This document shows positions 27,921 through 35,668 of a DNA stretch of 64,000 nucleotides, in pieces. Made by a program: the position numbers and the translations under genes. The notes under the pieces are model-generated. The model made no database searches. It was given only the letters and a program-made list of their open reading frames with translations, and was not told the origin of the DNA. Source of the stretch: JAAYAY01 sp964563135 (GTDB lineage: Bacteria > Planctomycetota > Planctomycetia > Pirellulales > Thermoguttaceae); NCBI GenBank assembly GCA_964563135.1, contig CAZLWV010000010.1:1-64000 (forward strand), written 5' to 3'. Numbering within the stretch: the stretch's first letter is position 1; each line of letters opens with the position of its first letter.

Positions 27921-28772
27921 TCAGTCCCAACGATCTCGTGCCGGAATCTCTTGCACTTCCTCCGGCTTGAGCATTCGTATCTCCAGCTTTCGCAGTTCCC
28001 CTGCCGTGCACCACGTGCAGATCCCGAACGGCTTGCAGAGTTCAACCTCGTTGCGGATCGAGAACTTGCGGCCTTTGGTCGCCAGATCGACCTTCTTCTC
28101 GTCGTCGATCCAGGCTTCAATTCGCTGCTTGGTGACGCGAATCCGGATACGATACCACTGCTTCTCCTTGAAAGACATGAATTGTGTCGTCACATTCTCG
28201 GAGGCATCGTACCAGTCGACACATGAGAGCCCCACGACACTGCCGGCCCATCCTCCTACAACCAGGCTGACGGGATCGTTGCCATAGGGAAAGGTGGTTG
28301 TCGCAAAGAAGTCGATACCCATGGTGCGCCGGGCTTCCATGCGAAACTCGAAGTCGAACTTGGGCAACTCGCCGGTCCAGACGATTCCGGTCAGCGGATC
28401 TCCCATGGCCAGGGCGATCACTCCGTTTTCGACCTTCACCTCCCCTTCACCGCCGAACTGCGGCACCTTCCAGCCCTCGAGCGACTTGCCGTCAAACATG
28501 CTTTGCCAGGTGAAAGGATCCTTCTCCGCCTTCTTGCCGGTCGGGCTGGCCTCCTTGACGTCGGCCTTTTCGCTGCTACCAGCGTCCGTGACCGGCCCGG
28601 TCTCGGCCGGTTTGGCGGTGGGGGCCGTCGGTTCTTTCGGCTCCTCGGTGGCATCCAGCCTGCCAAGCGACAGCACGATGGTCAGGACAAACACAACCCG
28701 TGCGACAATCCGGCGGCCAGCCGGCCGGACCAGGAGGCCAAGGAACGACACCAGCGACATCGGACATCTCAT
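27921..28772 (-). CDS. DUF1080-type secreted protein, copy 2
   Basis: 283 residues. A long basic and hydrophobic N-terminus (residues 1-41, ending SLGRLDATEE) is a signal peptide or signal anchor. It is followed by a Pro/Ala/Thr/Lys-rich linker (45-85) and a DUF1080 beta-sandwich (FTWQSMFDGKSLEGWKVP, FDFEFRMEARRTMGIDFFATTTF, QWYRIRIRVTKQRIEAWIDD). Its layout matches copy 1 strand for strand, so the pair arose by tandem duplication. The start at 28772 has GGAG seven bases upstream. The longer open frame reaching 29690 runs antisense through the PQQ-like gene and is not coding. Confidence 0.78.
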   Translation of the reverse strand: MRCPMSLVSFLGLLVRPAGRRIVARVVFVLTIVLSLGRLDATEEPKEPTAPTAKPAETGPVTDAGSSEKADVKEASPTGKKAEKDPFTWQSMFDGKSLEGWKVPQFGGEGEVKVENGVIALAMGDPLTGIVWTGELPKFDFEFRMEARRTMGIDFFATTTFPYGNDPVSLVVGGWAGSVVGLSCVDWYDASENVTTQFMSFKEKQWYRIRIRVTKQRIEAWIDDEKKVDLATKGRKFSIRNEVELCKPFGICTWCTAGELRKLEIRMLKPEEVQEIPARDRWD

Positions 28773-28856
28773 GGGATATCTCCGCGATTCAGGCATGGTC
28801 GGGTTCGAGCCGGGCAGCCCCGTTTCCTCTGTCAACTTTCCCATATCGACTCTCGC

Positions 28857-29023
28857 GTGTCCAGCACCAGGAGAACTGCGAAAGTTCTGATGTGGCAAGA
28901 AGAGCAGCGGGCACTCTCCGAAAGGGCGAGTGCGGGAAACAGGGGTTTCTGGCACTTCTGTGGACGGCACTCGGAGAGCTCGGAGAGCGTCTGCTACTTT
29001 GCAGTTCTCCTGTGTCCAGCACC
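28857..29023. repeat. Imperfect ~140-bp inverted repeat flanked by 12-bp direct repeats
   Basis: AGGAGAACTGC at 28869-28879 is complementary to GCAGTTCTCCT at 29001-29011, with further pairing inward (AAAGT/ACTTT, AGCAG/CTGCT, CTCTCCGA/TCGGAGAG). The unit is bracketed by direct copies of GTGTCCAGCACC at 28857-28868 and 29012-29023. It fills most of the gap between the divergent DUF1080 and PQQ-like genes. Structure and direct repeats suggest a degenerate MITE-like insertion or a large hairpin RNA. No other copy was seen in the window. Confidence 0.6.
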
Positions 29024-29165
29024 GTACGCTTCGGAGCGTCTCCCGTTCGGCCTGCCATCGACAGGATTCTGAGGAGGGTGAGTTTGGCCCGTACCACGAC
29101 TTTCGGGTAGAATTCGGCCTATTCCCGATCCAGACCAACTCCGAAACACACGCGAGACGCGAGAA

Positions 29166-30644
29166 ATGACCCGATCGATCCTGTGTCGTTGCCTGGCAAC
29201 GGGCCTGCTGGCAGTGGTGGCCGCTCAGGTAGCAGCCGCGGAAGCGGGGGGAAAACTGCCCGTGCCGGCTGAGGGAGGGCAAGCCGACCAGTGGCCGAGG
29301 TTTCGCGGCCCGAACGGAACGGGCGTAAGCACGTCGGTTGGGCTGCCCGAGAAGCTGGAGGCTGCGGCCAGCCGGATCTGGAAGGTCGATGCCGGAAACG
29401 GCAGCTCCTCGCCCATCGTGGCTGATGGCCGTCTGTTTCTGACGTCCTACGACGGCAACACGAGGTTCGTCGCATGCCTGGACGCCAAGACGGGCGAGTC
29501 GGTCTGGAAACAGTCCGTCGAAAAATTGCGGGATGAGACGGCAAGCCACCCGAACAGTCCGGCCACCTGCACGCCGGTGACCGATGGCGAGAACGTTGTG
29601 GCCTTCTTTCCCGATTCGGGCCTGTTCTGTTACTCGGCCGACGGAAAGCTGCGCTGGCGAGTGGAACTCGGGCCGTTCCATAGCATGCACGGAATCGGCG
29701 GCTCGCCGATCCTGGTTGACGGGCTGGTGGTGCTGTCACTCGATCAACTCCGGGGTTCGCGGCTCTCGGCTTACAGGCTGACGTCGGGTGAACTTGCCTG
29801 GGATGTGCCGCGAATCGACGGTCTGACCGGCGCGTATTCAACGCCCTCGGTCGTTGCCCGCGATGGATCGACCCTGATTGTGACCAGTGGCCCCCAGGAA
29901 CTGTGCGGATACCGGACATCGACGGGCGAGAAGGTCTGGTCGTTGCCGGGACTGACCAACGCTCCCATCGCGCTACCGGTGGTTGCCGGCAACTGGGTCT
30001 TCACGTGCGAGCCGGTAGGCACCGCAGCCCCGTTCAGCATGCTTGCGCCGATGGACAACGACAAGGACGGCAAGTACTCGCTGGAGGAGGGAAAAACGAG
30101 CCTGCCGATGTACCGGCTCCTGGAACGGATCGATACCGACACGGGAAACGGCGACGGCATGGTCGAGCCGACGGAATGGGATGCGGCCTTCGGCGGCTTT
30201 CTCAACAAGGGTGGACTTGTGGCAGTCGACCTGAGGGCCATTGGCCAGGCGAAGTCTCCCGAAGTCCGCTGGACCTACCGGAAGTCGGTCCCCTACATTG
30301 CGTCGCCGCTGGTCTTCGGCCGGGTCCTCTACATTGTCCAGGACGGCGGCATCGTCACCACGATCGAAGCGGAGACCGGCAAGGTCTTCCGGCGCGGCCG
30401 GCTCTCGCAAGGAGGCAAGCAGTTTTACGCCTCACCGGTCGCAGCCGACGGGAAGGTGTTTCTTCTGGACACGGAGGGACGGCTGACGGTGCTGAAGGCG
30501 GGTGAAGAATGGGAAGAACTGTCATCGATCGCACTCGACGAGCCGTGTTTCGCCACGCCGGCGATTTACGGAGGCCGGCTCTACGTGCGGACGGCAAAGG
30601 GGCTGTATTGCTTTGGCGAGGCAAGAAACAATCAGGAACACTGA
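29166..30644 (+). CDS. Secreted PQQ-like beta-propeller protein with EF-hand pair
   Basis: 492 residues. Residues 1-25 are a signal peptide (ending VAAAEAGG). WPRFRGPNGTGVS opens the planctomycete outer-membrane-assembly BamB/PQQ-like propeller, and repeated blades carry AxDxxTGexxW-like cores (CLDAKTGESVWKQ, CGYRTSTGEKVWSL, TIEAETGKVFRRG). An insert at about 297-338 contains two calcium-binding-like loops (DNDKDGKYSLEE and DTDTGNGDGMVEPTEW). PQQ-ligand residues cannot be assigned, so this is more likely a non-enzymatic scaffold or sugar-binding protein than a dehydrogenase. The gene is divergent from the DUF1080 pair. Confidence 0.8.
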   Translation: MTRSILCRCLATGLLAVVAAQVAAAEAGGKLPVPAEGGQADQWPRFRGPNGTGVSTSVGLPEKLEAAASRIWKVDAGNGSSSPIVADGRLFLTSYDGNTRFVACLDAKTGESVWKQSVEKLRDETASHPNSPATCTPVTDGENVVAFFPDSGLFCYSADGKLRWRVELGPFHSMHGIGGSPILVDGLVVLSLDQLRGSRLSAYRLTSGELAWDVPRIDGLTGAYSTPSVVARDGSTLIVTSGPQELCGYRTSTGEKVWSLPGLTNAPIALPVVAGNWVFTCEPVGTAAPFSMLAPMDNDKDGKYSLEEGKTSLPMYRLLERIDTDTGNGDGMVEPTEWDAAFGGFLNKGGLVAVDLRAIGQAKSPEVRWTYRKSVPYIASPLVFGRVLYIVQDGGIVTTIEAETGKVFRRGRLSQGGKQFYASPVAADGKVFLLDTEGRLTVLKAGEEWEELSSIALDEPCFATPAIYGGRLYVRTAKGLYCFGEARNNQEH

Positions 30645-30694
30645 TCACCGCAATCGACACGAACTGGTTTCCCTCGTGCCAGACACCGGTGATC
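30643..30694. terminator. Candidate bidirectional hairpin between convergent genes
   Basis: GATCACCG (30643-30650) pairs with CGGTGATC (30687-30694), and an inner stem CACGA (30658-30662) pairs with TCGTG (30674-30678). It lies between the convergent PQQ-like and MFS genes and overlaps the former's stop codon. No T-tract follows, so termination is only a suggestion. Confidence 0.35.
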
Positions 30695-30731
30695 CGCGTT
30701 CCTGGAGGATTTCCGTCGCTGCAACGGACGA

Positions 30732-32360
30732 CTACTCCGGCAGCGGTTTGCCCTTGGTTTCGGGGGCAAACCAGATGACGATCATGCCGATGATGTAGAC
30801 AAGTGCGAGGATCGCACAGGCCTTGGGGTAACTTCCGTCAAACCAGTGCTTCATCATCTGACCGGTCGACATGGCGCCAACCGCGGCCACGATCCGCGCG
30901 GAGTTGAAGCTCACTCCCTGGCCGGTTGCCCGAACCCGCGTGGGAAACAACTCCGGCAGGTAGAGGGGTGCCCAGCCATAGAACGACGCGGTGACCAAGC
31001 CGACGATTCCGACGAGCACGAGAAAACTGAAGTTATATTCGTCGAAGCAGAGGAACAGGTACAGGCAGAAAATGAGTGACAACAGACAGAGGAGGAAATA
31101 CGCCGGACGGCGTCCCAGCCAGTTGCCCAGAAAGGCGCCCACAAAACAGCCGATGATGGCACCTATGGAGATAAGTGTCTGAACCCACGCTTTGGCTTTC
31201 GAATCCTTGAACTCAACCTCTCCGATGTTCCAGACCAGTTCACCCGTGTCCTTATCCAGTTCGGCCTGACCTTGCTTTGCCTCCATCTTCACACTGGCAA
31301 GATCGACGATCTTGGCGTCCAGAATTTCTTTGTAAGTTACCGATGTTCCACCCTCGGTTCCCTGGTTGGTGACCTTGATACGATACTCCAGGGGCTGGCC
31401 GGGCGCAACGGGTTCTCGCTCCGTGACGGAGTGGAGTTTGGATACTTTGTACTTCGGCTTGCCGCCATCCTGAGCGGTAGCGGAGCCGGGGCCGGCTTCC
31501 GAAACGGCTGCCTTGTCTTTCATTTCGACCATTTTGGCCGTCACAGGGTTGGCTGCGTCACTGCGAACATTCGCGCTGACCTTGAGGATGCGATCGCCGC
31601 CCACGATTTGATCGGTCCAGGGGGGCAGGAATCCGGAGATAGCCCCCCAGGTTACAGTCAGTGCCACGGATGCGAAGACGACCCCGAACAAGGTCTTCTT
31701 GATTAAGGCTGGCCCAAAAATCTCGCGAAGCGGTTTTGACGACCCTGCCTTGACCGATTCCTTCCAGCGTTCCGACTCGGGAATCAGAGCCAGGATGAAG
31801 AAGCAGAGCACGCCCGGCACAGCACCGGCCAGCATCATGTAACGCCAGTTGCTTTCGTCGATCGCAAACAGAACCGCGACCAGGGAGAGTGCCAGAAAGC
31901 CGACATTGGCTGCCGCTCCGATCACGCCCGCCAGAATCGGCCGATACTTCTCGGGCCAGCATTCCATAACCAAGGCGACGCCCAGAGCCCATTCACCCCC
32001 CATTCCGACCGCGGCACAGAAGCGAAACATGATCAGGTGTACCGGTGACGCGGCGAAGAAGCAGAGTCCTGTGAACCCGGCATAAACGCCGATGCTCAAG
32101 GCCATGGTTCGCACGCGGCCGAGACGGTCGCCGAGCCAGCCGAAAACCAGCCCGCCGAGTGCGGCACCGAGGAGGAACGCGGCGACCATGTAGCTGTACC
32201 ACTCGCCGATGACCGACTCCGCCGGCGAGTTGAGCAGATCGATCAGGGCTGGACGAGCCGCAATGGGAAACAGGCCCATCTCCAGCCCGTCAAACATCCA
32301 GCCCAAAAACGCGGCGAACAGCACATACCACTGGGCTCTCGTTAGCTTATTGTCTGACAC
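30732..32360 (-). CDS. MFS transporter with an inserted extracytoplasmic domain
   Basis: 542 residues, about 100 more than usual. TM1-TM6 occupy residues 10-195, with the MFS motif GWLGDRLGRVR at 74-84. TM7 is at about 223-248 and TM8 resumes at about 391. A second cytoplasmic motif, GNWLGRRPAY, follows at 412-421. Residues about 250-390, between TM7 and TM8, form a soluble domain with a DUF11-like stretch (REPVAPGQPLEYRIKVTNQG, then TGELVWNIGEVE) predicted to face outward. The transporter half is closest to sugar/aromatic-acid porters (AAHS/sugar porter-like); the substrate is unknown. The start is GTG at 32360, with AAGGA six to seven bases before it. Confidence 0.85.
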   Translation of the reverse strand: MSDNKLTRAQWYVLFAAFLGWMFDGLEMGLFPIAARPALIDLLNSPAESVIGEWYSYMVAAFLLGAALGGLVFGWLGDRLGRVRTMALSIGVYAGFTGLCFFAASPVHLIMFRFCAAVGMGGEWALGVALVMECWPEKYRPILAGVIGAAANVGFLALSLVAVLFAIDESNWRYMMLAGAVPGVLCFFILALIPESERWKESVKAGSSKPLREIFGPALIKKTLFGVVFASVALTVTWGAISGFLPPWTDQIVGGDRILKVSANVRSDAANPVTAKMVEMKDKAAVSEAGPGSATAQDGGKPKYKVSKLHSVTEREPVAPGQPLEYRIKVTNQGTEGGTSVTYKEILDAKIVDLASVKMEAKQGQAELDKDTGELVWNIGEVEFKDSKAKAWVQTLISIGAIIGCFVGAFLGNWLGRRPAYFLLCLLSLIFCLYLFLCFDEYNFSFLVLVGIVGLVTASFYGWAPLYLPELFPTRVRATGQGVSFNSARIVAAVGAMSTGQMMKHWFDGSYPKACAILALVYIIGMIVIWFAPETKGKPLPE

Positions 32361-32713
32361 GGCTGGTCCTTTCTTGTCTTGATCTGAACAGAGGAGGTCC
32401 TCTCCCGGAGACTCGCAAGTCGAGCCTACGTCGGCAGTCGACAGTCTGCCACACTATAACCCGGCCCTTCGCCCACCGCAAGCTTGCCGCCGACGGGCCC
32501 GACCCGGCGCGCCGGCAAGCACCTCCGGAAGTCCTGCCTGATTTGTCCAACTTGACGGCCGGTGGGCCAGATTCGATAATCGCCTTGGAGCCGGGGCGGC
32601 TGGGTGCAGGTACATCTATCGCTTGTTGCCGCCGCGGCCATCCCGCCACTCGACGTGCGGCGGGGTGCCCACCCGTCCGATGAATAACCACCCGCTGGAT
32701 TGAGGAGAGAAAC

Positions 32714-33403
32714 ATGTGCTGCGCGAATGGCCGCCGCTGGTTGATCGCTCTTTTTGCCGCCGCCGTCGCGTTGAACGCCGCCGCGCCGGGCTCTGCGGCA
32801 GACGGCAAGAAGGCGGGCAAGATCCTCATGCCGATCGGCGACGCCACCGAGACGATGGATACCCTCTATCCATTCTTCCGGCTCGCCGAGGAGGGCTTTG
32901 AAGTCGTCGTAGCCGGACCGGAGGCACGGCTCTACAACATGGTCCTCCACGAGGTACCTCCCAATGCCGACGTGGCCTGGGACATTACCCAGGAAACCAA
33001 GGGGTACCACATCAAGGCCGAGGTCGCCTTCAAGGACATCAAGCCCGAGGAGTACGTGGGGCTGTTTCTCTCCGGCGGGCGAGCTCCCGAATACCTGCGC
33101 TACGACAAGGACTTGATCCGGGTTATCCAGCACTTCGTCAAGGAAGACAAGCCGATCGCTGTGGTCTGCCACGGGATCGAACTCATTGCGGCGGCCGGGG
33201 GACTGGAAGGGGGACGCAAGGCAACCACCGTGCCCAAGTGTGCCCTCGATATTACTCAGACGGGCGGCATCTACGTCAATGAGCCGTGCGTTGTCGATGG
33301 AAATCTGGTCAGCGCAGGCACCTGGCACGACTACGGCACGGAATTCTTCAAGGCGTTCATCGAGAAACTGAAGGCCCAGCGTCAGGACACCGGCAAGGAA
33401 TAG
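32714..33403 (+). CDS. Secreted DJ-1/PfpI-family protein
   Basis: 229 residues. Residues 1-29 are a signal peptide (LIALFAAAVALNAAAPGSAA). The rest is a DJ-1/PfpI domain with the nucleophile C152 in AVVCHGIEL and an acidic residue in GDATETMD. VGLFLSGGRAPEYLRYD is the conserved loop preceding the nucleophile elbow. Family members act as proteases, deglycases or chaperones; export makes an extracytoplasmic hydrolase or glyoxalase-like role possible, but this is inference. The ATG at 32714 has GGAG six bases upstream. It is divergent from the MFS gene. Confidence 0.85.
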   Translation: MCCANGRRWLIALFAAAVALNAAAPGSAADGKKAGKILMPIGDATETMDTLYPFFRLAEEGFEVVVAGPEARLYNMVLHEVPPNADVAWDITQETKGYHIKAEVAFKDIKPEEYVGLFLSGGRAPEYLRYDKDLIRVIQHFVKEDKPIAVVCHGIELIAAAGGLEGGRKATTVPKCALDITQTGGIYVNEPCVVDGNLVSAGTWHDYGTEFFKAFIEKLKAQRQDTGKE

Positions 33404-33620
33404 CCTCCACCTCTCGGTCGACCCTGCCAGCGGGAAAGCGTGCGGTTTTTTGCGGAGACGGGAACCGGAGAATATCGCCCTGGTTGATCTCCAGCGCCGT
33501 CAGGGGCCCCCCGCCATCGACTGCGAACAGTCAGGGCCCCTGGGGCCGGGGCCAGCCGGGCCAAGCGGTCACCCGTGCGAGCAGAACCGCCAGGAACGGC
33601 AAAAAAGCCATACGGAGTTC

Positions 33621-35492
33621 TCATCGCTCCAATCTCCGCCGCAGATGATCGCGGACCGGTTCGTACCTGGTGGTGCCAATCACAAATCCCGCTTCTTCGA
33701 GGCGGAGCTTGGCGGTATTCGTGTTGAACGACATGACACGTACGCCCACGATCAGTTCGTCGGCCGCCCGATCGATACGAATCGTGTCCGGCTCGGCCCA
33801 GACGACCATCCGCAGGGCATTTCGGGCAATGACTTCGGCATTGCCCGCGGACGGATAGGAGAGGACCTGAAAGTGTACGTAAGCATGGACCGATCCGAAC
33901 GAGGGTCCCATGGGAAGCTCGGGGATTGGCGGCGGCAGGAAGCCGGGAACCGGCGAGGGCAGTTCGATCGGTCTCGGAGAGGGGGGGAGACCAGCGCCGG
34001 CCCTGGTTCCTGACGCGGGGCGTTCGGTGCGTCTCATCCAGGTGATCGCTTCCGGGATCCCCGTGTCGATCATTGCGTCGAAATGCCCCCCGCGTGGTGC
34101 GGTTTGCAGCGCAACCACGTGCCCGGAGCCGGCCGCGATCGCGGCAAAGCTGGCGGATTCGCTCAGCTTCACCACGTCATCGTCAATGGCGTGAAAGATC
34201 ATCACCGGGCAACCCAGCTGAGCGGCATACGTTCTCGGCGAGCCGTCTTTCATATACCGGCGCACGTCGGGAAGCACGCCGTCGATTTTGTCGACGAAAT
34301 CACTCAGGTAACCTTCCAGGTCCGAGCAGGGAGCAAAGGCAACGCAACCGGCAAGCTGGTCGACATGCTCTGCGCAAAGCAGGGCCACGGTGCCGGCGGA
34401 ACTGTGGCCCGCGACAAACACCCTTTCGCGGTCAACTTCCGGAATCTGGGTGGTCGCATACTGGAGCGCGATCTTTGCATTGGCCACACCGGCCGCGGCG
34501 CCGATGAACCGGCGGTAGGCCTTGCGAAACTCCTCATCGGGCGGGTTCTCCTCGGGAAGCGCCCCATCGATTTCGAAGGCCACCACGGCGAACCCCTCTT
34601 GAACGTAGGGATAGTGCTCCGCCTGATTGTCTTCGCTCAGCCCCATTCCGCACACTAGCTGCGAACCGGCAGGGCCGATGAGCACACAGGAGAGGGTTTC
34701 GGGCTCATGGCTCCCCGAGGGCAGATAGACCCAGAGCCTGCCTCCCACGCCGGGAGCATCAGGTTTCCCCAGGATCGGTATTTCTTTCCACTCGACCCCC
34801 GACATCCTCGACGACATGACCCGGGCCGGGCCGAACTTGACCGACGGTTCCTGGCTGAAATCGATGACGACCGCCTCTCCCCCTGCCGCTTGCGAGCGCC
34901 CATGGCGGGAGGACGAGTCGTCTGCCGCCTGGCGACCGTCATCGGAGCTTCCTCCAAGCATGGTCGCCAGCAGGATGATGACGAGGGCCACGCCGACCGC
35001 GCTGGCGGCGAATACGATGACCTTCTTTTCCGAGGAATCATCAGGTGTCCGCAGTGCAGCCGGTCGTCTCTGGGCCGGCAACGAGACAGGCCTGAGAGGC
35101 TGGGGGGAAGGCTGCGGAATGGGCCGCAGCAGCGAGTCGGCGGCGGGACGTGCGGCCGGCAGGGGACCGTCCTGAGACGACGAAGGGCGGACGGTCTGCT
35201 GGGGACGCAGAGGAACCTGCGGTTCCGTATCCGGCAGGAGGATGGCTTCGGGAATCGGGGCGGGGTCCCGGGGAGTGGAAGTGGGTTGTGCAGGCACTGG
35301 TGGCATCTTGGCCGTCGGGGGCTCCTGAGCGCGGGGCCGGGGGACTGGAGCGGGCTCGGCCCGAGCAGGCAGCGAGGGCGCAGGCACCTCGAGCGTTGAG
35401 CCGCAGTGCTTGCACCGCACCCACTTGCCCGCCATCCCGTCAGATACCGTGTATTGATGGCCGCACTCACCACATCGGAAGGTGAAACCCAT
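33621..35492 (-). CDS. Zinc-ribbon, single-pass membrane, alpha/beta-hydrolase fusion protein
   Basis: 623 residues. Residues 1-32 hold a zinc ribbon (C7, C10, C27, C30; CGEC and CKHC). Residues 33-150 are Pro-rich and disordered. A transmembrane helix lies at 157-179. An alpha/beta-hydrolase domain (about 220-490) has the nucleophile S364 in GHSSAG, an Asp in AIDDDVV and a His in GGHFDAM. The last ~90 residues form a small alpha/beta domain (HFQVLSYPSAGNAEVIA ending LRLEEAGFVIG). The zinc ribbon is cytoplasmic if the single helix is oriented by the positive-inside rule, leaving the hydrolase outside. The start at 35492 has GGAGA six bases upstream. It lies downstream of the secretin on the same strand, 177 bp away. 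The substrate is unknown. Confidence 0.8.
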   Translation of the reverse strand: MGFTFRCGECGHQYTVSDGMAGKWVRCKHCGSTLEVPAPSLPARAEPAPVPRPRAQEPPTAKMPPVPAQPTSTPRDPAPIPEAILLPDTEPQVPLRPQQTVRPSSSQDGPLPAARPAADSLLRPIPQPSPQPLRPVSLPAQRRPAALRTPDDSSEKKVIVFAASAVGVALVIILLATMLGGSSDDGRQAADDSSSRHGRSQAAGGEAVVIDFSQEPSVKFGPARVMSSRMSGVEWKEIPILGKPDAPGVGGRLWVYLPSGSHEPETLSCVLIGPAGSQLVCGMGLSEDNQAEHYPYVQEGFAVVAFEIDGALPEENPPDEEFRKAYRRFIGAAAGVANAKIALQYATTQIPEVDRERVFVAGHSSAGTVALLCAEHVDQLAGCVAFAPCSDLEGYLSDFVDKIDGVLPDVRRYMKDGSPRTYAAQLGCPVMIFHAIDDDVVKLSESASFAAIAAGSGHVVALQTAPRGGHFDAMIDTGIPEAITWMRRTERPASGTRAGAGLPPSPRPIELPSPVPGFLPPPIPELPMGPSFGSVHAYVHFQVLSYPSAGNAEVIARNALRMVVWAEPDTIRIDRAADELIVGVRVMSFNTNTAKLRLEEAGFVIGTTRYEPVRDHLRRRLER

Positions 35493-35668
35493 GGCTTGTC
35501 TCCACTCGTCGCCCCACGCTGGCCATTCTACTACAAACCCTTGGACTGTCCAAACGTGGGGTACGGCCAAGGGCCGAATCATGGCTCAAGAACGAAAGAC
35601 GGCCGCTGCAGGCGTTTCACATTCGCCCGCAGCGGCCGCCGGGTTACCCGTTGTTGTTCGGGCCGAGG

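Noticed and set aside
28773..29690. N-terminal extension of the DUF1080 copy 2 frame
   Set aside because: The extra ~300 residues run antisense through the PQQ-like gene and its promoter; the ATG at 28772 has a good ribosome site and starts a signal peptide.
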